DNA of 64,000 bases from Mortierella sp. BCC40632 (GCA_011634665.1 WAEK01000015.1:1-64000); one strand, 5' to 3'; positions 16,015 through 28,495 are shown, numbered from the stretch's first letter. The notes: generated by a model not told the origin, from the letters alone. Translations and numbers: made by a program.

Positions 16015-18080
16015 CTAGCTAAAGAGAGACGCCAGATTTGTGCTATGACTTGCTCTATTATTGCGCTTGGGCGTCGGCATAAAGTCATCTTCAGAGTCGC
16101 TATCAGAGCTGTCGCTAATGCCTTTGAAAGCTGTATTGAGTGCTGCTCCATTGCGCCCACGTTTCTTCTGATTACTTCTTGTATCTTCCTCCTCGCTATC
16201 TTCCTCTTCGCTGTCCTCCTTCTCGCTACCCTCTTCCTCGGGTTCTTTGACAGGGCTGCTTGTTGCTGTGTTCGTATCACCACTGTCACTCACGTCTTCA
16301 TCGTCAGAAATGGTGATAGTCCTTCGCGACAACTTTCTCCTTTGGCGGCTCGGTTTGACATCCTCCATGGCATCGCTATCTTCGTCTTTGTCTCCTTCTT
16401 CCTCGTTGCTCTCCTCGGCGTCGTCACTTGCAGCTTGGTCACTTGAGCTATTTTCATCCGCCTCCAGTTGGCTGTTGTCGTCATCAGAAACCAAAACTAC
16501 AGTGCGGGGACCACCTCGGGCATTTTGGGCCGCCCTCCTTCCTGCTCTAATGCGACTCAACAGCTGACTACGACGATTAGGACGGCCATGCTCATGCTCA
16601 TCGTCATCGTCATCGTCATCAGAAGACCCTCCTTCGCCGTGAGCATCGTCTGAGCTGTCTACACCAAGATCTTCGTCATCGTTGATAAACGAGTCGTGTG
16701 AATCGTAAGCATCTGGTTCCGAGTCTGCATCCGAACGATCCTGGCTATTGTCAGACTCTTCGGCGTCGCTGTATAGGGTACTACAGTTCACACAGGCACC
16801 GCCGCTTACTTCCCAGCCACATGAGACACATCGACTATTTGAATGAGTCCATACTCTAAGGTTAGTTTCAGAAGCCCATTTGAAAAGAAAAGAAAACCCA
16901 GCGAGGCACAGTAGCTTCTGGAAGCTGAAAGGCTTACCGGACTCCATCCTCATCATCCATGACCGATCCTCCATATCCAGCAAAGTTGAATGGCTTGAAA
17001 ACTCCCTTCCAGATATCTTCTTGATGTTTCTGTAGGCGCTTCATGTGCTCATCCTCATCGTCAAGTCTCTTCTGGACAGCTGTTCGCTCCGGTTCAATCA
17101 ACTCGACCACGTACGACTGAACTTGATCCCGAATAGTAAAAGAGAGTGTTGGTCGTCGGAGAAGTTTCATTCTGCATGTTGGACAGGATTTGTGAATCTC
17201 AAGCCAAGAATGAAGGCAGGTATAACAAAATGTGTGACCACACTCAATCGTGAACGGTGACGCAAAAAAGTCGACACAGATACTGCATTGCAATGACGCC
17301 TTTGAGACAATGCCATGCTGCGGTTTTCCAGACTCGCCTCCCTTCAATAGACCTGTCACATTGTACTGGATCCCTGAAGAAGCCAACTTTTCCTTGAGCT
17401 GAGCAATAATCAAATCCTTGGACTCGAGTTCTTGCTGAAGTCTATCCACCTCATCCTGCAGCTGTTCAACCTCGGACTTGGACTCTTTTTCGATCATCAA
17501 GCTAAGTGCCATGTCGTCTGACGCGAGATTTTGCATTGAAGGATGGGTAAAATGAGCTGCTCCCGGTCCTTGTGTCTTTGTATTAATCGATGGGTTCTGA
17601 GATGTAGGATTCGTCTTTTTCTTATGTTCGGTCTTGGTACTTTCCTGAGAAGAATCCGGGATAACTGTTGATTGTGTTGAAGACTGGTCCTGATCCTCTG
17701 TGTCCTCAGCCTTGGCCTCGATGCTTTCCTTCTCAATCTGAACACTGCTGCTGCCTCCTTCGCTCTTGTCTTTTTTATCCTTGTTCTTGTTCTTTTTCTT
17801 TTCCTTTTTCTTGTTCTTTTTCTTTTCTTTTTTCGTTTCTATGCTCTCGTCCTTGATGGTGTACTCGGTAGGTTGCTTGTCTATACTTTCTCCTTTACTG
17901 CTACGACCGTTGTCGTGGCCCTTCTTGTGTTTGTGTTTAGACTGATATAGACCAAGTCAGTTTTCCAGAAAGTAAAGAAAAGAAAAGAGAAGAAAGGAAA
18001 AGAAAAGAAAAGAAAAGAAATGCCTAAGCTAATCATTTGTAGTACAGGGGCATTACCTTTTTTTCTGATGTAGTCAGCAT
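16015..18080 (-). CDS. RING-finger E3 ubiquitin ligase with coiled coil and acidic tail
   Basis: Three exons: 18080-18057 (8 codons), 17941-16938, 16855-16015; 1869 bases, 622 residues. The N terminus is Lys/Glu-rich low complexity. A coiled coil lies at about 162-193 (EVEQLQDEVDRLQQELESKD), just before a C3HC4 RING at 227-264 (CSIC, CGHTFCYTC, CPTC). The last intron joins to a CxxC-x8-CxxC zinc ribbon at about 352-367. The remaining 250 residues are dominated by Asp/Glu/Ser with basic patches, typical of nuclear, histone-contacting proteins. The layout recalls the Psh1-like centromeric-histone ligases of yeasts, but the family is uncertain. The tiny first exon is inferred from a clean ATG, a GTAATG donor and a CAG acceptor that keep the frame. 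The start lies 180 bases from the divergent peptidase gene. Confidence 0.82.
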
Positions 18081-18260
18081 TATGAAGTAAGGGCGATTGA
18101 TTCGTCCAAGGATCAAGAAAGGGGTGGCAAAAGAAAAAAAAAAAAAAAATCTCTTTTTGGTGGCAAAAAAAGTCATGCTCACGTGCATGAGGCGGTCCAA
18201 AAAAAAAAGACGCCGGCACCCGGAAATCGCATTGAACACACCTCACTCCCTACCCACACA
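18081..18260. promoter_or_regulatory. Bidirectional promoter region, RING ligase / M3 peptidase
   Basis: Only 180 bases separate the start codons of two divergent genes, so their promoters must overlap. It contains two A-runs (18132-18149, 18199-18208) and a GC-rich core near 18209-18225 (GACGCCGGCACCCGG). No clear TATA box is seen. Confidence 0.6.
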
Positions 18261-20976
18261 ATGTCAAGGCTTTTGTTGAGCACTGCGCTTTCAAGCATCC
18301 GCGCAGCGGAATCTAGAACACTTGTTGCCACTCATCACACTACCACGAGAACCTCCTCCCGATCCCTTTTCAGGAATGGGACCAATAGTCGCCTGCTCTC
18401 GACTTCGGGATTGCCCAGACCTGCAATTGCTATTGCTCGTTCTCATGTCGGGTCCAAGACTCCCCTTACCATCCGCCGCGCTCTTGCCACAGTGACCAAC
18501 TCGGGAACAGTCTTGAACAATGGACTATTGTCTGGCAGAAAGACCCCCGAATTCAACACGAACCCCATTCTGAACTGGAAGGCGTTTCCGGATTTTGCCG
18601 CCGTCCGACCTGACCATGTTGTTCCTGCCGTCACAGCACTTGTTCAGTATATTGAGGCCGCGTTCGCAGATCGATCGAAAAAGTTTTTACCTACATGGGC
18701 AGGAACCATGGGAGAGAGTAAAGTCTTGTTCTAGATAAAACAAATCGATAGGATCGGGGTGTACTCGGCTTGCTCACTGATTTTTCCTATGTATTTTTAT
18801 TTATTTCTTCTACTAGCCCAGGACTTGGAGGACGACCTGGAGCGCGCATCGGGCGTTATTACACATCTCTCAATGGTAAAAGACTCGCCAGAACTGCGAA
18901 AGGCGATGCAGGAGATCCAACCCATGATTGTGAAGGTATCGCTCCAGATGGGTCAGTCTCTGGAGTTGTATAGCGCGCTGGATCAACTTCGGAACAACCC
19001 TCAGGAGTGGAACAGTCTCGATAGTGAACAAAGGAGAATCATCGAAAAGGCCATTCAGGGGATGAAGCTTTCCGGCGTCGGCTTTGGTTTGCCGGGCGAC
19101 GGAAACGAGGCTAAACAGCGCCGGTTCAATGAGATCCAGGCGAGAAAGGCCCAGCTGAGCCTAAAGTTTAGCAACAATATCCTTGATGCGACAAAGGGCT
19201 TTGCAGAAATTGTGACCAACAAGTCTGATCTGGATGGATGCCCTCAGAGTCTGTTCCGTTCAATGGCTCTTCAAGCAGAAAAACGCGGTCATGGCAATGG
19301 CAATGCGGGTAAGCGTTTGAATTGGTGCTGTATCTGCTTTATATATTTATTTCTTTTGTCTAGTACTCTATTCCAGTCATTGACCCTTTTGCTCGATTCA
19401 TTTTACCTCTAGAGGAAGGGCCCTGGGCGGTTACGCTGGATGCCCCAACCATTGTTCCATTTATGATGAGCTGCAAAAACAGAGATCTGCGCGAGAAGGT
19501 ACAACCATTCTCATTTTTCTTTTTCTTTCTTTCCCCTCCGCTTCCCCATGAAAGATCTATACTCATCATTTCCGCGTTCCTGGCTCTCTTAAATAGGTTT
19601 ACAGAGCTAATGTAAAACGTGCATCTGAGGGCGACTTGGACAATGAGCCGATTATCAATGAACTTTTGAGCCTTCGCCAAGAAGAAGCTACCATGTTGGG
19701 GTTCTCTTCATATGGAGCTCTTTCGTTGTCTAAGAAGATGGCTGGGAACGTGGAAACAGCAACTGACATTCTAGAGAGACTCTATTCTGCAACACTCCCC
19801 GCGGCAAAGAAAGACTTGGAAGAGATGACACAATTTGCTCGTCAAAATCTGGATCACCCTACTCCACTCCAACCATGGGACACAGGCTATGTCGGCGAGG
19901 AATTCCGAAAGAACCAATTCCACTACTCTGCTGAACAAATCTCAGAGTACCTCGTCTTCCCAAGGGTCATGGAGACACTGTTTGATGTTGCACGCGATAG
20001 TTTCAACATTTCTGTTACTGAGATGCCAAAGGATGAACAAGAAAACTCCAACATCACCACTTGGCACAAGGATGTCAAAGTATATAAAGTGCAGGATGCA
20101 GGACCCGGTCAGAAACTTCTCGCCTACTTTTATGGAGACTTTTATAGCCGCAGTGAAGAGAAGCAATCGGGTGCCTGGATGGATGTGTGTGTGACTAGGA
20201 TGAAGGACCCTTCCAGCGCCAATGTGCGCGTCCCGATTGCATACATGATCTGCAATCAACCCCCACCAACATCCGACTCGGAACCATCTCGTATGAAATT
20301 CCAAGATGTGGTCACTCTATTCCATGAGTTTGGTCATTGTCTCCAGCATATGCTTACCACGGTTGACTATCCTCAGGCCTCGGGCATTAAGGGAGTCGAG
20401 TGGGATTTCGTAGAGGTTGCATCCCAGTTCATGGAGAACTATACGTACGAGTCCCGCTGGCTTGACCGAATGGCTGCTCACTACAAATCGGGTGAAGCGA
20501 TGCCAACGGATATGAAGTCCTCGGTGATGAAGAGTCGTGAGTGCCTGGCAGGAATGGCCATGATGCGACAGCTTCACTTTGCCCTGCTCGACCTTGAACT
20601 TCACACTCGCTATGAACCATCCGGTGTTAGTTCAATCTTTGATGTGAACCGTCGTATCGCTGAACGGACGTGTCTCATTCCTCCAATTGCTGAAGATCGC
20701 TTCCTTTGCGGGTTCAGCCATATCTTTGGTGGAGGGTATGCTGCGGGCTATTACTCCTACAAATACAGTGAGCTCTATTCTGCGGATGCCTATGCCGCCA
20801 TTGAGGAACAAGCCGATGCCGAGGCCAAGCGTCGCGTTGGACGAAAGTACCGCGACACGGTGCTTGCCTATGGTGGAGCGACAGACCCCAAGCAAGTATG
20901 GAAAGAGTTCCGTGGTCGGGATGGCGTTCAAGTGGAGGCTCTTCTTCGTCACTCGGGCCTCCGTCCAACAGCCTAA
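18261..20976 (+). CDS. Organellar M3A zinc oligopeptidase (oligopeptidase A/thimet type)
   Basis: Metallopeptidase that degrades short peptides, including cleaved targeting presequences, in mitochondria. Four exons: 18261-18717, 18817-19308, 19413-19498, 19597-20976; 2415 bases, 804 residues. The first 90 residues are rich in Arg, Ser, Thr and Ala with almost no acids, as in a mitochondrial presequence. The segment starting FPDFAAVRPDHVVPAV is typical of the PrlC/oligopeptidase A branch. The zinc motif HEFGH is at about 588-592 inside LFHEFGHCLQHML, followed by the EWDFVEVASQFMENY segment that carries the third ligand region. The C-terminal FGGGYAAGYYSYKYSEL motif is also intact. It resembles oligopeptidase A more than the octapeptidyl OCT1 group, since the FPDF N-terminal module is present. 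Nothing suggests damage. Confidence 0.92.
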
Positions 20977-21399
20977 TTGTCTAAAGTTTGGCTGTGTCTT
21001 GTGAGTAAAAAAAAAGTCTTTGCCAGGCCTCGTCATCACCTTCAACCCCTAGCGCGCGCGTCCTTCTCCCCCTCCCCCCTCGCCCCCTCTTTTTTTTTTC
21101 TTTTTTATTTTTTTTTATTTCCCCGTCATCTCACCCTCTATCCTGGTCCGCCAGCTATTCCAAGGTCATGTTTACTAGGCCATATATAAATCGACCGGGT
21201 AAATATTGAGAGTGTCTTTATTATTGAATATTTCATTCTAGATTGAATATAGTACATGGAGCAGGCACTGGACTCGAGGAGGAATAGCGAGTCTGGCTAT
21301 GGTACAAAAGTACACAGATACATTAAGGGGATGAGAGTCTAAGGTTGGGTGCGTAGCAATGAGAGTGTGGATGAGTAAGTGAGTGAGTGAGAGTGAGAA
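20977..21399. other. 3' intergenic region between convergent genes
   Basis: Pyrimidine-rich stretch with T-runs at 21091-21118 and AT-rich motifs around 21200-21250 that probably hold the polyadenylation signals of both flanking genes. No open frame of interest. Confidence 0.5.
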
Positions 21400-22398
21400 C
21401 TACTGTGGGTCCTCCAGATCTGCAGCTTGGGATAAGGCTCTGACCCAGGCTTGCGTTTGGAGATGTTTCGAAAGGATGAGATTGCCGTCGTGGTGCTTTT
21501 GCTGATGGTGCAGGCGTTGTTGGTGTGAGTGGTGCAGTGCAGGAGAGTCATGGTTGAGCACGAGCGGAGGCGAGCTTGGGTCGAGAAGAGTACAAGAATG
21601 TTCGTGGTGGTGTCGATCCGTCGTGCAGGGAGGAGGAAGACAGAGCTCGGGCAAAGAAGATACATCCGCTTCGGATATCATGTATGGAGAACAGGTACTG
21701 CTGGCTGAAGAGACTGCATGGGGACTGTCGATAGCGACACTGAGACTACGCGTTTGCTTGGAGTGGATGATGGGGTAGGGGGGAGAAGAGGGCAAGGCGT
21801 GGGAGGGTTCGTGGTTTGGAGTGTCCTTTGGAGAAGAGAGTGGACTGGTTGGTGGGCGCGGATCTACCATCGAAATCGAGTGGTCAAAAGCGTTTCCCAG
21901 GCTGAAATCACGCTGGTACAGCAAATGCTCAGACTCGGAACCGACAAATGTTGGTGACCAAGGCGGTGGGAAATCGGTCATGGTCACAGTTGAGGTTGCA
22001 GTATCACTCTGCACTAGCCGAAGCCGACTAAGGTCGTCTTGGAGTCGTTGGAGCGTTGGTTGGCGCAGTGGACGAAGGTGAGGAGATGAGCCCTGGTATG
22101 GGTGAGGGCGAGAATAGGGGCCAAGAGGAGGAAATGTGTTGGAACGGACATTGGTAAACGAGCGTCGGTATTGGCGCTGTTGCTGCTGTTGTTGCTGCTG
22201 TTGTTGCTGTCGCAGCATCCGTGCGTGGTGGAGCTGTTGCTGGCGCATAAAGTGGACCTGAGCGAGGTATTCCTGACGCGTAGAAGGGGGAATGTGAATG
22301 AGCCGTGGACAGTCTCTCCGCTCGGGCACCGACATATGGGATAGAGAAGGATCCGCTGCGATGGATCCAGGTGTAGGGGGCGTGCCATGCAGGAACAT
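21400..22398 (-). CDS. Uncharacterised low-complexity protein with poly-Gln tract
   Basis: Single-exon frame of 332 codons from the first in-frame ATG at 22398; upstream extension or a 5' exon is possible. I recognise no domain. Visible features are an 11-residue Gln tract near residue 70, encoded by mixed CAG/CAA codons (22170-22212), a Pro-, Ser- and His-rich body with many SP and SSP motifs, and a His/Gln-rich C terminus (HSHQQRLHHQQKHH). No signal peptide or membrane segment. The composition fits a disordered regulatory or RNA/DNA-associated protein. Support for expression is only the long open frame and non-random composition, so it is a candidate gene. Confidence 0.55.
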   Translation of the reverse strand: MFLHGTPPTPGSIAADPSLSHMSVPERRDCPRLIHIPPSTRQEYLAQVHFMRQQQLHHARMLRQQQQQQQQQQQRQYRRSFTNVRSNTFPPLGPYSRPHPYQGSSPHLRPLRQPTLQRLQDDLSRLRLVQSDTATSTVTMTDFPPPWSPTFVGSESEHLLYQRDFSLGNAFDHSISMVDPRPPTSPLSSPKDTPNHEPSHALPSSPPYPIIHSKQTRSLSVAIDSPHAVSSASSTCSPYMISEADVSSLPELCLPPPCTTDRHHHEHSCTLLDPSSPPLVLNHDSPALHHSHQQRLHHQQKHHDGNLILSKHLQTQAWVRALSQAADLEDPQ

Positions 22399-22956
22399 TC
22401 GGGGCAGTGGAGGGGCTAACAGGAGCACCAAGAAGAGATAAAGAGGAAGGAGGCCGAATCCGAGAAACAGAAGGGGCTGTCGCAGTCGTTGTTATAGTGG
22501 TGATGATGGTGGTGGTGGTAATGGTGGAATTATTGGCTGTAATCGTGGTTGTGAAAGAAGGAGAGGAGAAACGAAAATGATATTGAAAGAGGAGAGGCAA
22601 AAAAAAAAGAAAAGAAAAAAGAAAGAAAAAAGAGTGAGAGAGCACGGTATTGAGCGAGCGAGAAGGAAAGGGGGAAAAAGTGAGCATGAGAAAGAGCAAA
22701 GAGGAGAAACAGACCAGCCAAAGACAGGCCAAGAAAGCAATTGTGCAATTGGGAGAGTATTGGACCAGCCAAGTGCCGACTGTCTGGACAGGAGAGCAAC
22801 ACAGACAACCGCAGAGAGCTGCGACAAAAAGACAGAAAGAAGCGTTGCTGGTGTCCAACTTGGCTTATGTGAAAGGGGGAGAAATGGCTCCACCGAGAGG
22901 AGAGGAGACAGGTCTGCAGTTGTCCCAGGTTCTGTCCTTCCCTTTTTTTTTTTTTT

Positions 22957-22988
<32 letters not shown>

Positions 22989-23708
22989 TTTTTTATTTCT
23001 TTTCGCGCATTGGCGCAAACGGGCGACTCTCAGTCTCGGTCCATATTTCCATGCTTCCATGTCTCCAAGTCTCCAATGACGGTGCCTCATTCCTTCCCCC
23101 GTCCCCGCGAGACAATAAGGGCCTCGCGGGAACGTTTTTGTATTATGTGATCCACGCTGGACCAAACCCAGATCCAGACCAACCACCCGCCTGAGTCACC
23201 TCTTCTCTTGCCCTTCATCCTCTCTGTCCAAAAGGCATGGAGTTCTCCGACATGCCCTACAGCGGGGTCTAGTCCAAAAGAACCGATTTCGACTCCTCTC
23301 CCGTCCCTCCTCCAAGGCAGCCAGCACGGACGTTGCTGTGAAGATCCAGATCCCCATCTCACCTGCAGCAAACGGCAAGTGACCTCCACGCAAACCTGTT
23401 CTGTTCCCCTCCCTCCCTCCCTCTTTCCCCTCCCTCCCTCCCTCTTTCCCCTCCATCTCCATGTGTCCCTCCAATCCAGCTAACTACACCAATCCAGGCA
23501 ATTGATAGAACGATAATTCAATGTTCCGACATTCCAGAAGTACACTAGACTTGAGAGACGATTGTGTACCATCACAAGTTGAGCTATGACGATTTATCTG
23601 AGCAATTAAAACGCATAAACACACACGCACACCGTACCTAAAACCACATATTGCCTTTTTTTTTTTTTTTTATTTTTTTTTTTCAGCAGAGGGAAATAGA
23701 CCATTCAC
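22399..23708. other. Intergenic region with very long T-runs
   Basis: It lies between the poly-Gln frame and the 3' end of the Sec7 gene. It contains an A/G tract at 22598-22632, two adjacent long T-runs (22942-22994, broken by one C and one A), a duplicated CCCTCCCTCC-type unit at 23405-23453 and a T-run at 23657-23684. Several long open frames cross these tracts only because homopolymers lack stops. Confidence 0.5.
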
Positions 23709-26344
23709 TCAGGGTATCTTCTGCCATGACTCGTCACTGTCTACAGTGAGTGATAGCGATGGTGTGTCTTGGCTCAGGTTCAAGTGGCTCTCCTTGTCAT
23801 GGTGTGCACTACCTGCGGGGTCAACTTCCGCATCCGAGAGACTATGCAAATCAGGTGTATAGTCCTCCTTGACCATCATCACATAAGAGTGCTCCAAAGT
23901 TCCCGAAGAGACAGTCGTCGCATCTTGGTCATGATCGTGGTCATGGTGGGGTGGAGGTCGTGGACGGTCAATGATAACCTCATCGTCACTGTCATCCAGG
24001 AGAGTCTCCGATTCCATCTGTCGATCTGTCGTTGTTCCATATCCATTAAATGCATCCATAACGCTTTGTCGCCTCGAGCTGATGTCCACATTAATGTTGA
24101 GTGTAGAGTTATCGGCAGTACCGAGATCATCCATCTCAGCAGGTTCCTGTACAAATCGAGGGACTGATGTCTTGGGTTTCCCTGTGGTCAAAGCGCTGAA
24201 CGGAACCTGAAGCTCCGCATCCAGGGAAGATCCAGCATTATCTGCTCCATTCGAGCTGACATGAGTACCAGTACCGGCTTGGGTCACAATCATTGTAGGG
24301 CCTTCCGTAGCACTTTCATAATCCAGGGCCGAGGGTGCCAATACACTCGCGGAAAGAGGTGAAGAAGGGGAAGAGGTGGGTGAGGAAGCGGATGAAGATG
24401 CTTTCCACTTGAAATGACCAAGACCTTGCTCAATAATCCGCTTGAGTCGACTTGCAGTCTGTGAGCTGCTCGAGTAGATGGAAACTGTGCGTGGCATCCT
24501 GCTTGGACGCTGCCCAGGCATGGAAAGCGCCCTGGATCTGGCCGACATTTGCGATGTAGGTGATTCCGGGGTGAGAAGTGACTGGTTTTGAAGAGGACTA
24601 GATGCGGTCGTGGCTCTTTGAGAATGCTGTTGTACTGGAGAATCATGAGGATCCTGATACTGACTCGGGTCTGGGCTCGACATTGTGCTCGATACGCCAA
24701 CAATGTTTCCTCGTGCCGCGTCAATGATGGCCGCCTGGATAGCCAAGGGACCGAGGGGGATTTCAGTCGCTCGTCGGGATCGGGCCGCACTCTGTTCGTC
24801 CAGCGCATTCTCGCTCGCTGATCGATGGAACTCTGGAAGCTTTAGCCTTGGCTTGGCTTTGCCACTTGACTCCTCGCCTCCCATGACATTGCTAGACTCG
24901 AGTGAGTCCTCCTTCTCACTCCATTGTGAAGTGACGCTCGAAATGTTGGAGAATGAGGTGGTGGTCTTGCTATTGTCCCGGTCAGGAGAGTAGGAGGCGT
25001 TACTCTGAGTCATGGGCGTTACTGAATGGTCCAAGCTCACTGCATAGCCGCTCTGTCCTTCTGAGGTGCATGATGGATGACCGCAATGGGTCACTCCAGC
25101 CATTGCTCCATCTATGTGAACTCCCAAGCCTAGTCCATGATGGCAGCGTGGATCTAATCCAAGCAAAGGTGCAGGCGTGACAGCCATGTCCCGTTCCAAG
25201 ATGGTGCGGAAGCAATCCAGTTTTGTCCTCTCGAGCATCAAGTGTCGGAGCTTCTTACCGACGACAGTAGCGCTTTGAACAATCTTTTGTCGGGTGACGT
25301 TTTGAAGAGGGATCATGACCTCCAATCCGCGAGCAAGGCGAAGTTCGGCTGCAAGAGAGGCAGAACAAATGTTAATTTGTCGGTCAATATCTCTGATTTT
25401 GGCGACAATAAGTCTGGCTCGCGCATCCAATGGCTCCTTTTGTTTTTCCTGGTCGGCTCGATGTCTTCTTCGTAGTTGGTGTCGACCTTGCTCATCCTTG
25501 ACCCAGACCACGTCAGCTGCCCATGATACCCGATAGCATCGAAGTCTCACGCCCGCTGTTTTGAAGGCAGAGGCGTAATTGATTTTGGCCATCCAGTCGT
25601 TCATCTGGTGTTCTGACTCTGCCCTGAAGAGATATTGTTTTCCGTTTGGACAGGCGAGTCGGAAGACGTGATGATACTTTTGGTAACTGCTGTCTACGAT
25701 AGCAATCGAGTCAAGAGTCGAGATCAATGCTTGAGGGATGGGTGGCATCCCTGCAGATATGGCTGCAGAAAAGTAGCCATCCTCTTCAGGGGGTGCTTCC
25801 GGATTAAATCCAACATGAGTGGAACGCTGTTGGTGGAACCACGTAACATCCGTGAAAAACAATAGCTGTGACCCACTGAGAATAACGCCGAGCTCTCGCC
25901 AACCTCGTACAGTGCTCTTGCGTCCGTTTTCGAGGTCAATCTTCCGTGATAATATTCCGAATTTGACAATTTTTAGCTCGGCGGTCCCTTCGTTCGGACA
26001 AGCCGACTTTGCGCTCCAGTCCTGTTTAGCGTTCCACTGCTCATCCATCTCCCTGTCCGAAAAGACCTCTCTCATATCATGGTCGTATTTTTCCATGCAC
26101 TCGGAGGGATGATACTGGCCTGGTGTACGAGGTAAATGAGCGCCAGACACCCCAAGGTCATGTGAATGACTGTAACGTCGCGAACGAAGGCCAGGGATGC
26201 TAGCTACGGGAGCCTTTGTGAACTGGTTGTTGATTTGAACGTTATCCACCATCTCGATTGTCCCTTTCCAGTAATAAGGCCACCGAAAAGGGATCAAGTC
26301 GCTCAGATCCGGCGCCAAATGAGCGATACTTCCCTTTGAGAGCC

Positions 26345-26391
<47 letters not shown>

Positions 26392-26664
26392 AGAAGGAGA
26401 CTTTGAATTTAGAATAGCCTCTCGTATATCTGGATAAGTACTTTATTGGAGGACAGGAATAGTTGAACCGTTGAGCATCACTTACATGTCTAATCATGGA
26501 GTAAGAACCACTTCGTTGGCTACTTGCTGCGCGGCGTCGATTGAACCATAGACCGGATGGGGGCTGCACTTCAGCAATCCTCTGTCCATCCACATCCATC
26601 TCATCCTCTGCATACACAAATTTTAGATAAGTAATGTTGTCGTAGAGCACCTAGCAAACAAACA

Positions 26665-26698
<34 letters not shown>

Positions 26699-28495
26699 CA
26701 GGGAAAGCCAGTTTAGAGTTAAACGATCATTCGTACCGAATTCATAGAGAATATACATTTGAGTTGTTTACGTTCAAGGGAAAAAAAAAATTAGTGTGTA
26801 GTCCAAGTCCAAACTCTGTCCCCTGTTCAGCCTTACCTCCAGAATATCCGCGGGAACCGTGTTTACACCCTCGATGCTCTTTGCCTGTTTGACGTATTGC
26901 TCTTTGGACATTTTATGGCGCACATTCTTGTTGTGGGCATCGGTGTGAAGGAGCATCAACGAGAAGGCGACGGTATAGACCACATCTAGAATTGGAAATA
27001 GACAATGAGCCCAGGGGGGAGGTTGGTATACGTTGACAGCATTGTGAGCAAACCTGCCAACCATAAAAAAGACTTTTTTTTGTGCATTGTGCATTGTTCT
27101 ATTACCGGCAGATCTGAAGAGATGAGGGTTGCAATCGTGGTAACGGTTGGCAAAAGCCTCGAGGACTCTGTCGATTTGCTGAGCTTCTTTTGGAAAATGA
27201 AAGTCCAAAAGAAATTTGCTATTTTTTTTCAGGAAAGAAGAGAAACAAAAAAAAAAAAAAAAAAAAGTACCACCACCAGTTTTTTTTGTAGCAGTTGCAA
27301 AAGTAGAGGTACTTGTATGTTAGCAGGGTGATTCGGTAAGGATACAATTAGTCTACCAGGTACACCTTGGAGTGACAGTAATTTACCGTAGCGCGAGATC
27401 GATTGGGTCCCGCCTAAAGTCGAACGAGTCCATGTGAATCCGGAGGACAGTCTGATGGAATTGATCCGCTCCCTTGGACAGGATATTGCCTAGCTCAGCC
27501 TTGGAGACCGTCTCTTTTAACCTCTCGAGATACTGTCGTGGATTCTCAGCCCAGGGCGTATCGCCAGTAGCTGTACCAGCCAATGTGGTGGTGATCGAAG
27601 GTGGAGGACTGGAGGAATGAAGAGTGCTGTTGTTTGTGGCGCTACCCATGGGCAAAGTCGTGGTTCGTACAAAATCCTTGGATTTCTCCGCCGAATATTG
27701 CGCTGTCTCTCCGGGATCTGTCTCTCCTCGCAAAAGCCGTGGCCTTGGGTCCTGATTGGTTCTGGCCCTAGACTGGGCATGCAAGGGGCCTTCACTACCT
27801 GAGCTCCTGTCCTGAGTAAGGCGGCGCTGTCCTGGCGCACCCGACTGCAGTCCAGCACTGCTGGATGCAGACTCGCTGCTTGAGCACGAGACTGACCCAG
27901 ACAGTCCTTGGGGACTTGCTACAGCGATGGAAGAGTCTACACCAGTCGCTGGATGGCCTTGGACAGGTTCTTCCGTCAAGCAAAAAGAGTAAGAAGAGCT
28001 GCTCATGTGTTCACTGTCGGCTGTGTCTGATGAAATCGAGGTCTCATGATGTCGATGATGAACAGAGGACATTGTGGAGAGACGTGTTGCAGAGACGGGG
28101 ATGAGTGGAGGCAGGGCTGGTAAGACATTGGGAGGAGGGAGTGGAAAAGACGAGTCGCGCCGAAGAGTTCGTGCCAAAGCTGGGAAACTGGCTCGATGCT
28201 GGAGACTCTGGCGTGGTGATGAGACAGGCGGCGAGTGGTCGCCTCTTTCAGTCACAGCCAAATGCAGCTGAGAAGGAGCAAGTGAATGGGTGGGGGAACG
28301 GGAGGAGCATGGTGATGATGCTGATGACTCTGGAGTAGGCGAGGTGGACGAGGAGATGGCCGCAGACATTGGTTGAAAGGTCTGTGATGTCACTTTCAAG
28401 GCTGGGGGATGACTATCAGACTGGTCGTGAGGACAGGGAATAGGAGAGAGCGTGTTGAGCTGGTGGTCATGCCCGTGATGGAGCTGTGAGGTCAT
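23709..28495 (-). CDS. Sec7-PH domain Arf guanine-nucleotide exchange factor (Syt1-like)
   Basis: Activates Arf GTPases on Golgi/post-Golgi membranes by swapping GDP for GTP. Five exons: 28495-27387, 27218-27106, 26985-26837, 26650-26486, 26333-23709; 4161 bases, 1386 residues. A disordered Ser/Pro/His-rich N terminus (1-315) precedes a Sec7 domain at about 320-510. Exon joining restores it as FLLDFHFPKEAQQIDRVLEA, where Glu near 381 is the catalytic glutamic finger, followed by FSLMLLHTDAHNKNVRHKM. A PH domain follows at about 630-770 (AELKIVKFGILSRK to MNDWMAKINYASAF), then a helical segment and a long disordered Ser/Thr-rich C terminus. Sec7 plus PH in this order matches fungal Syt1-type factors. 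The first third of the Sec7 domain is weakly conserved. Confidence 0.9.
26348..26390. repeat. (GA)n microsatellite inside an intron
   Basis: GA array lying in the last intron of the Sec7-PH gene, close to the acceptor on the minus strand, where it forms a long polypyrimidine tract. A second GA array (26670-26694) sits in the preceding intron at the same position relative to its acceptor. Confidence 0.85.

Noticed and set aside
22530..23194. Several 130-220 codon frames on both strands
   Set aside because: They cross long T- and A-runs and overlap each other in different frames with no domain content.
27795..28338. Plus-strand and alternative frames opposite the Sec7-PH first exon
   Set aside because: Shadow frames of a Ser/Pro-rich coding exon; the exon joins in frame to the Sec7 domain.
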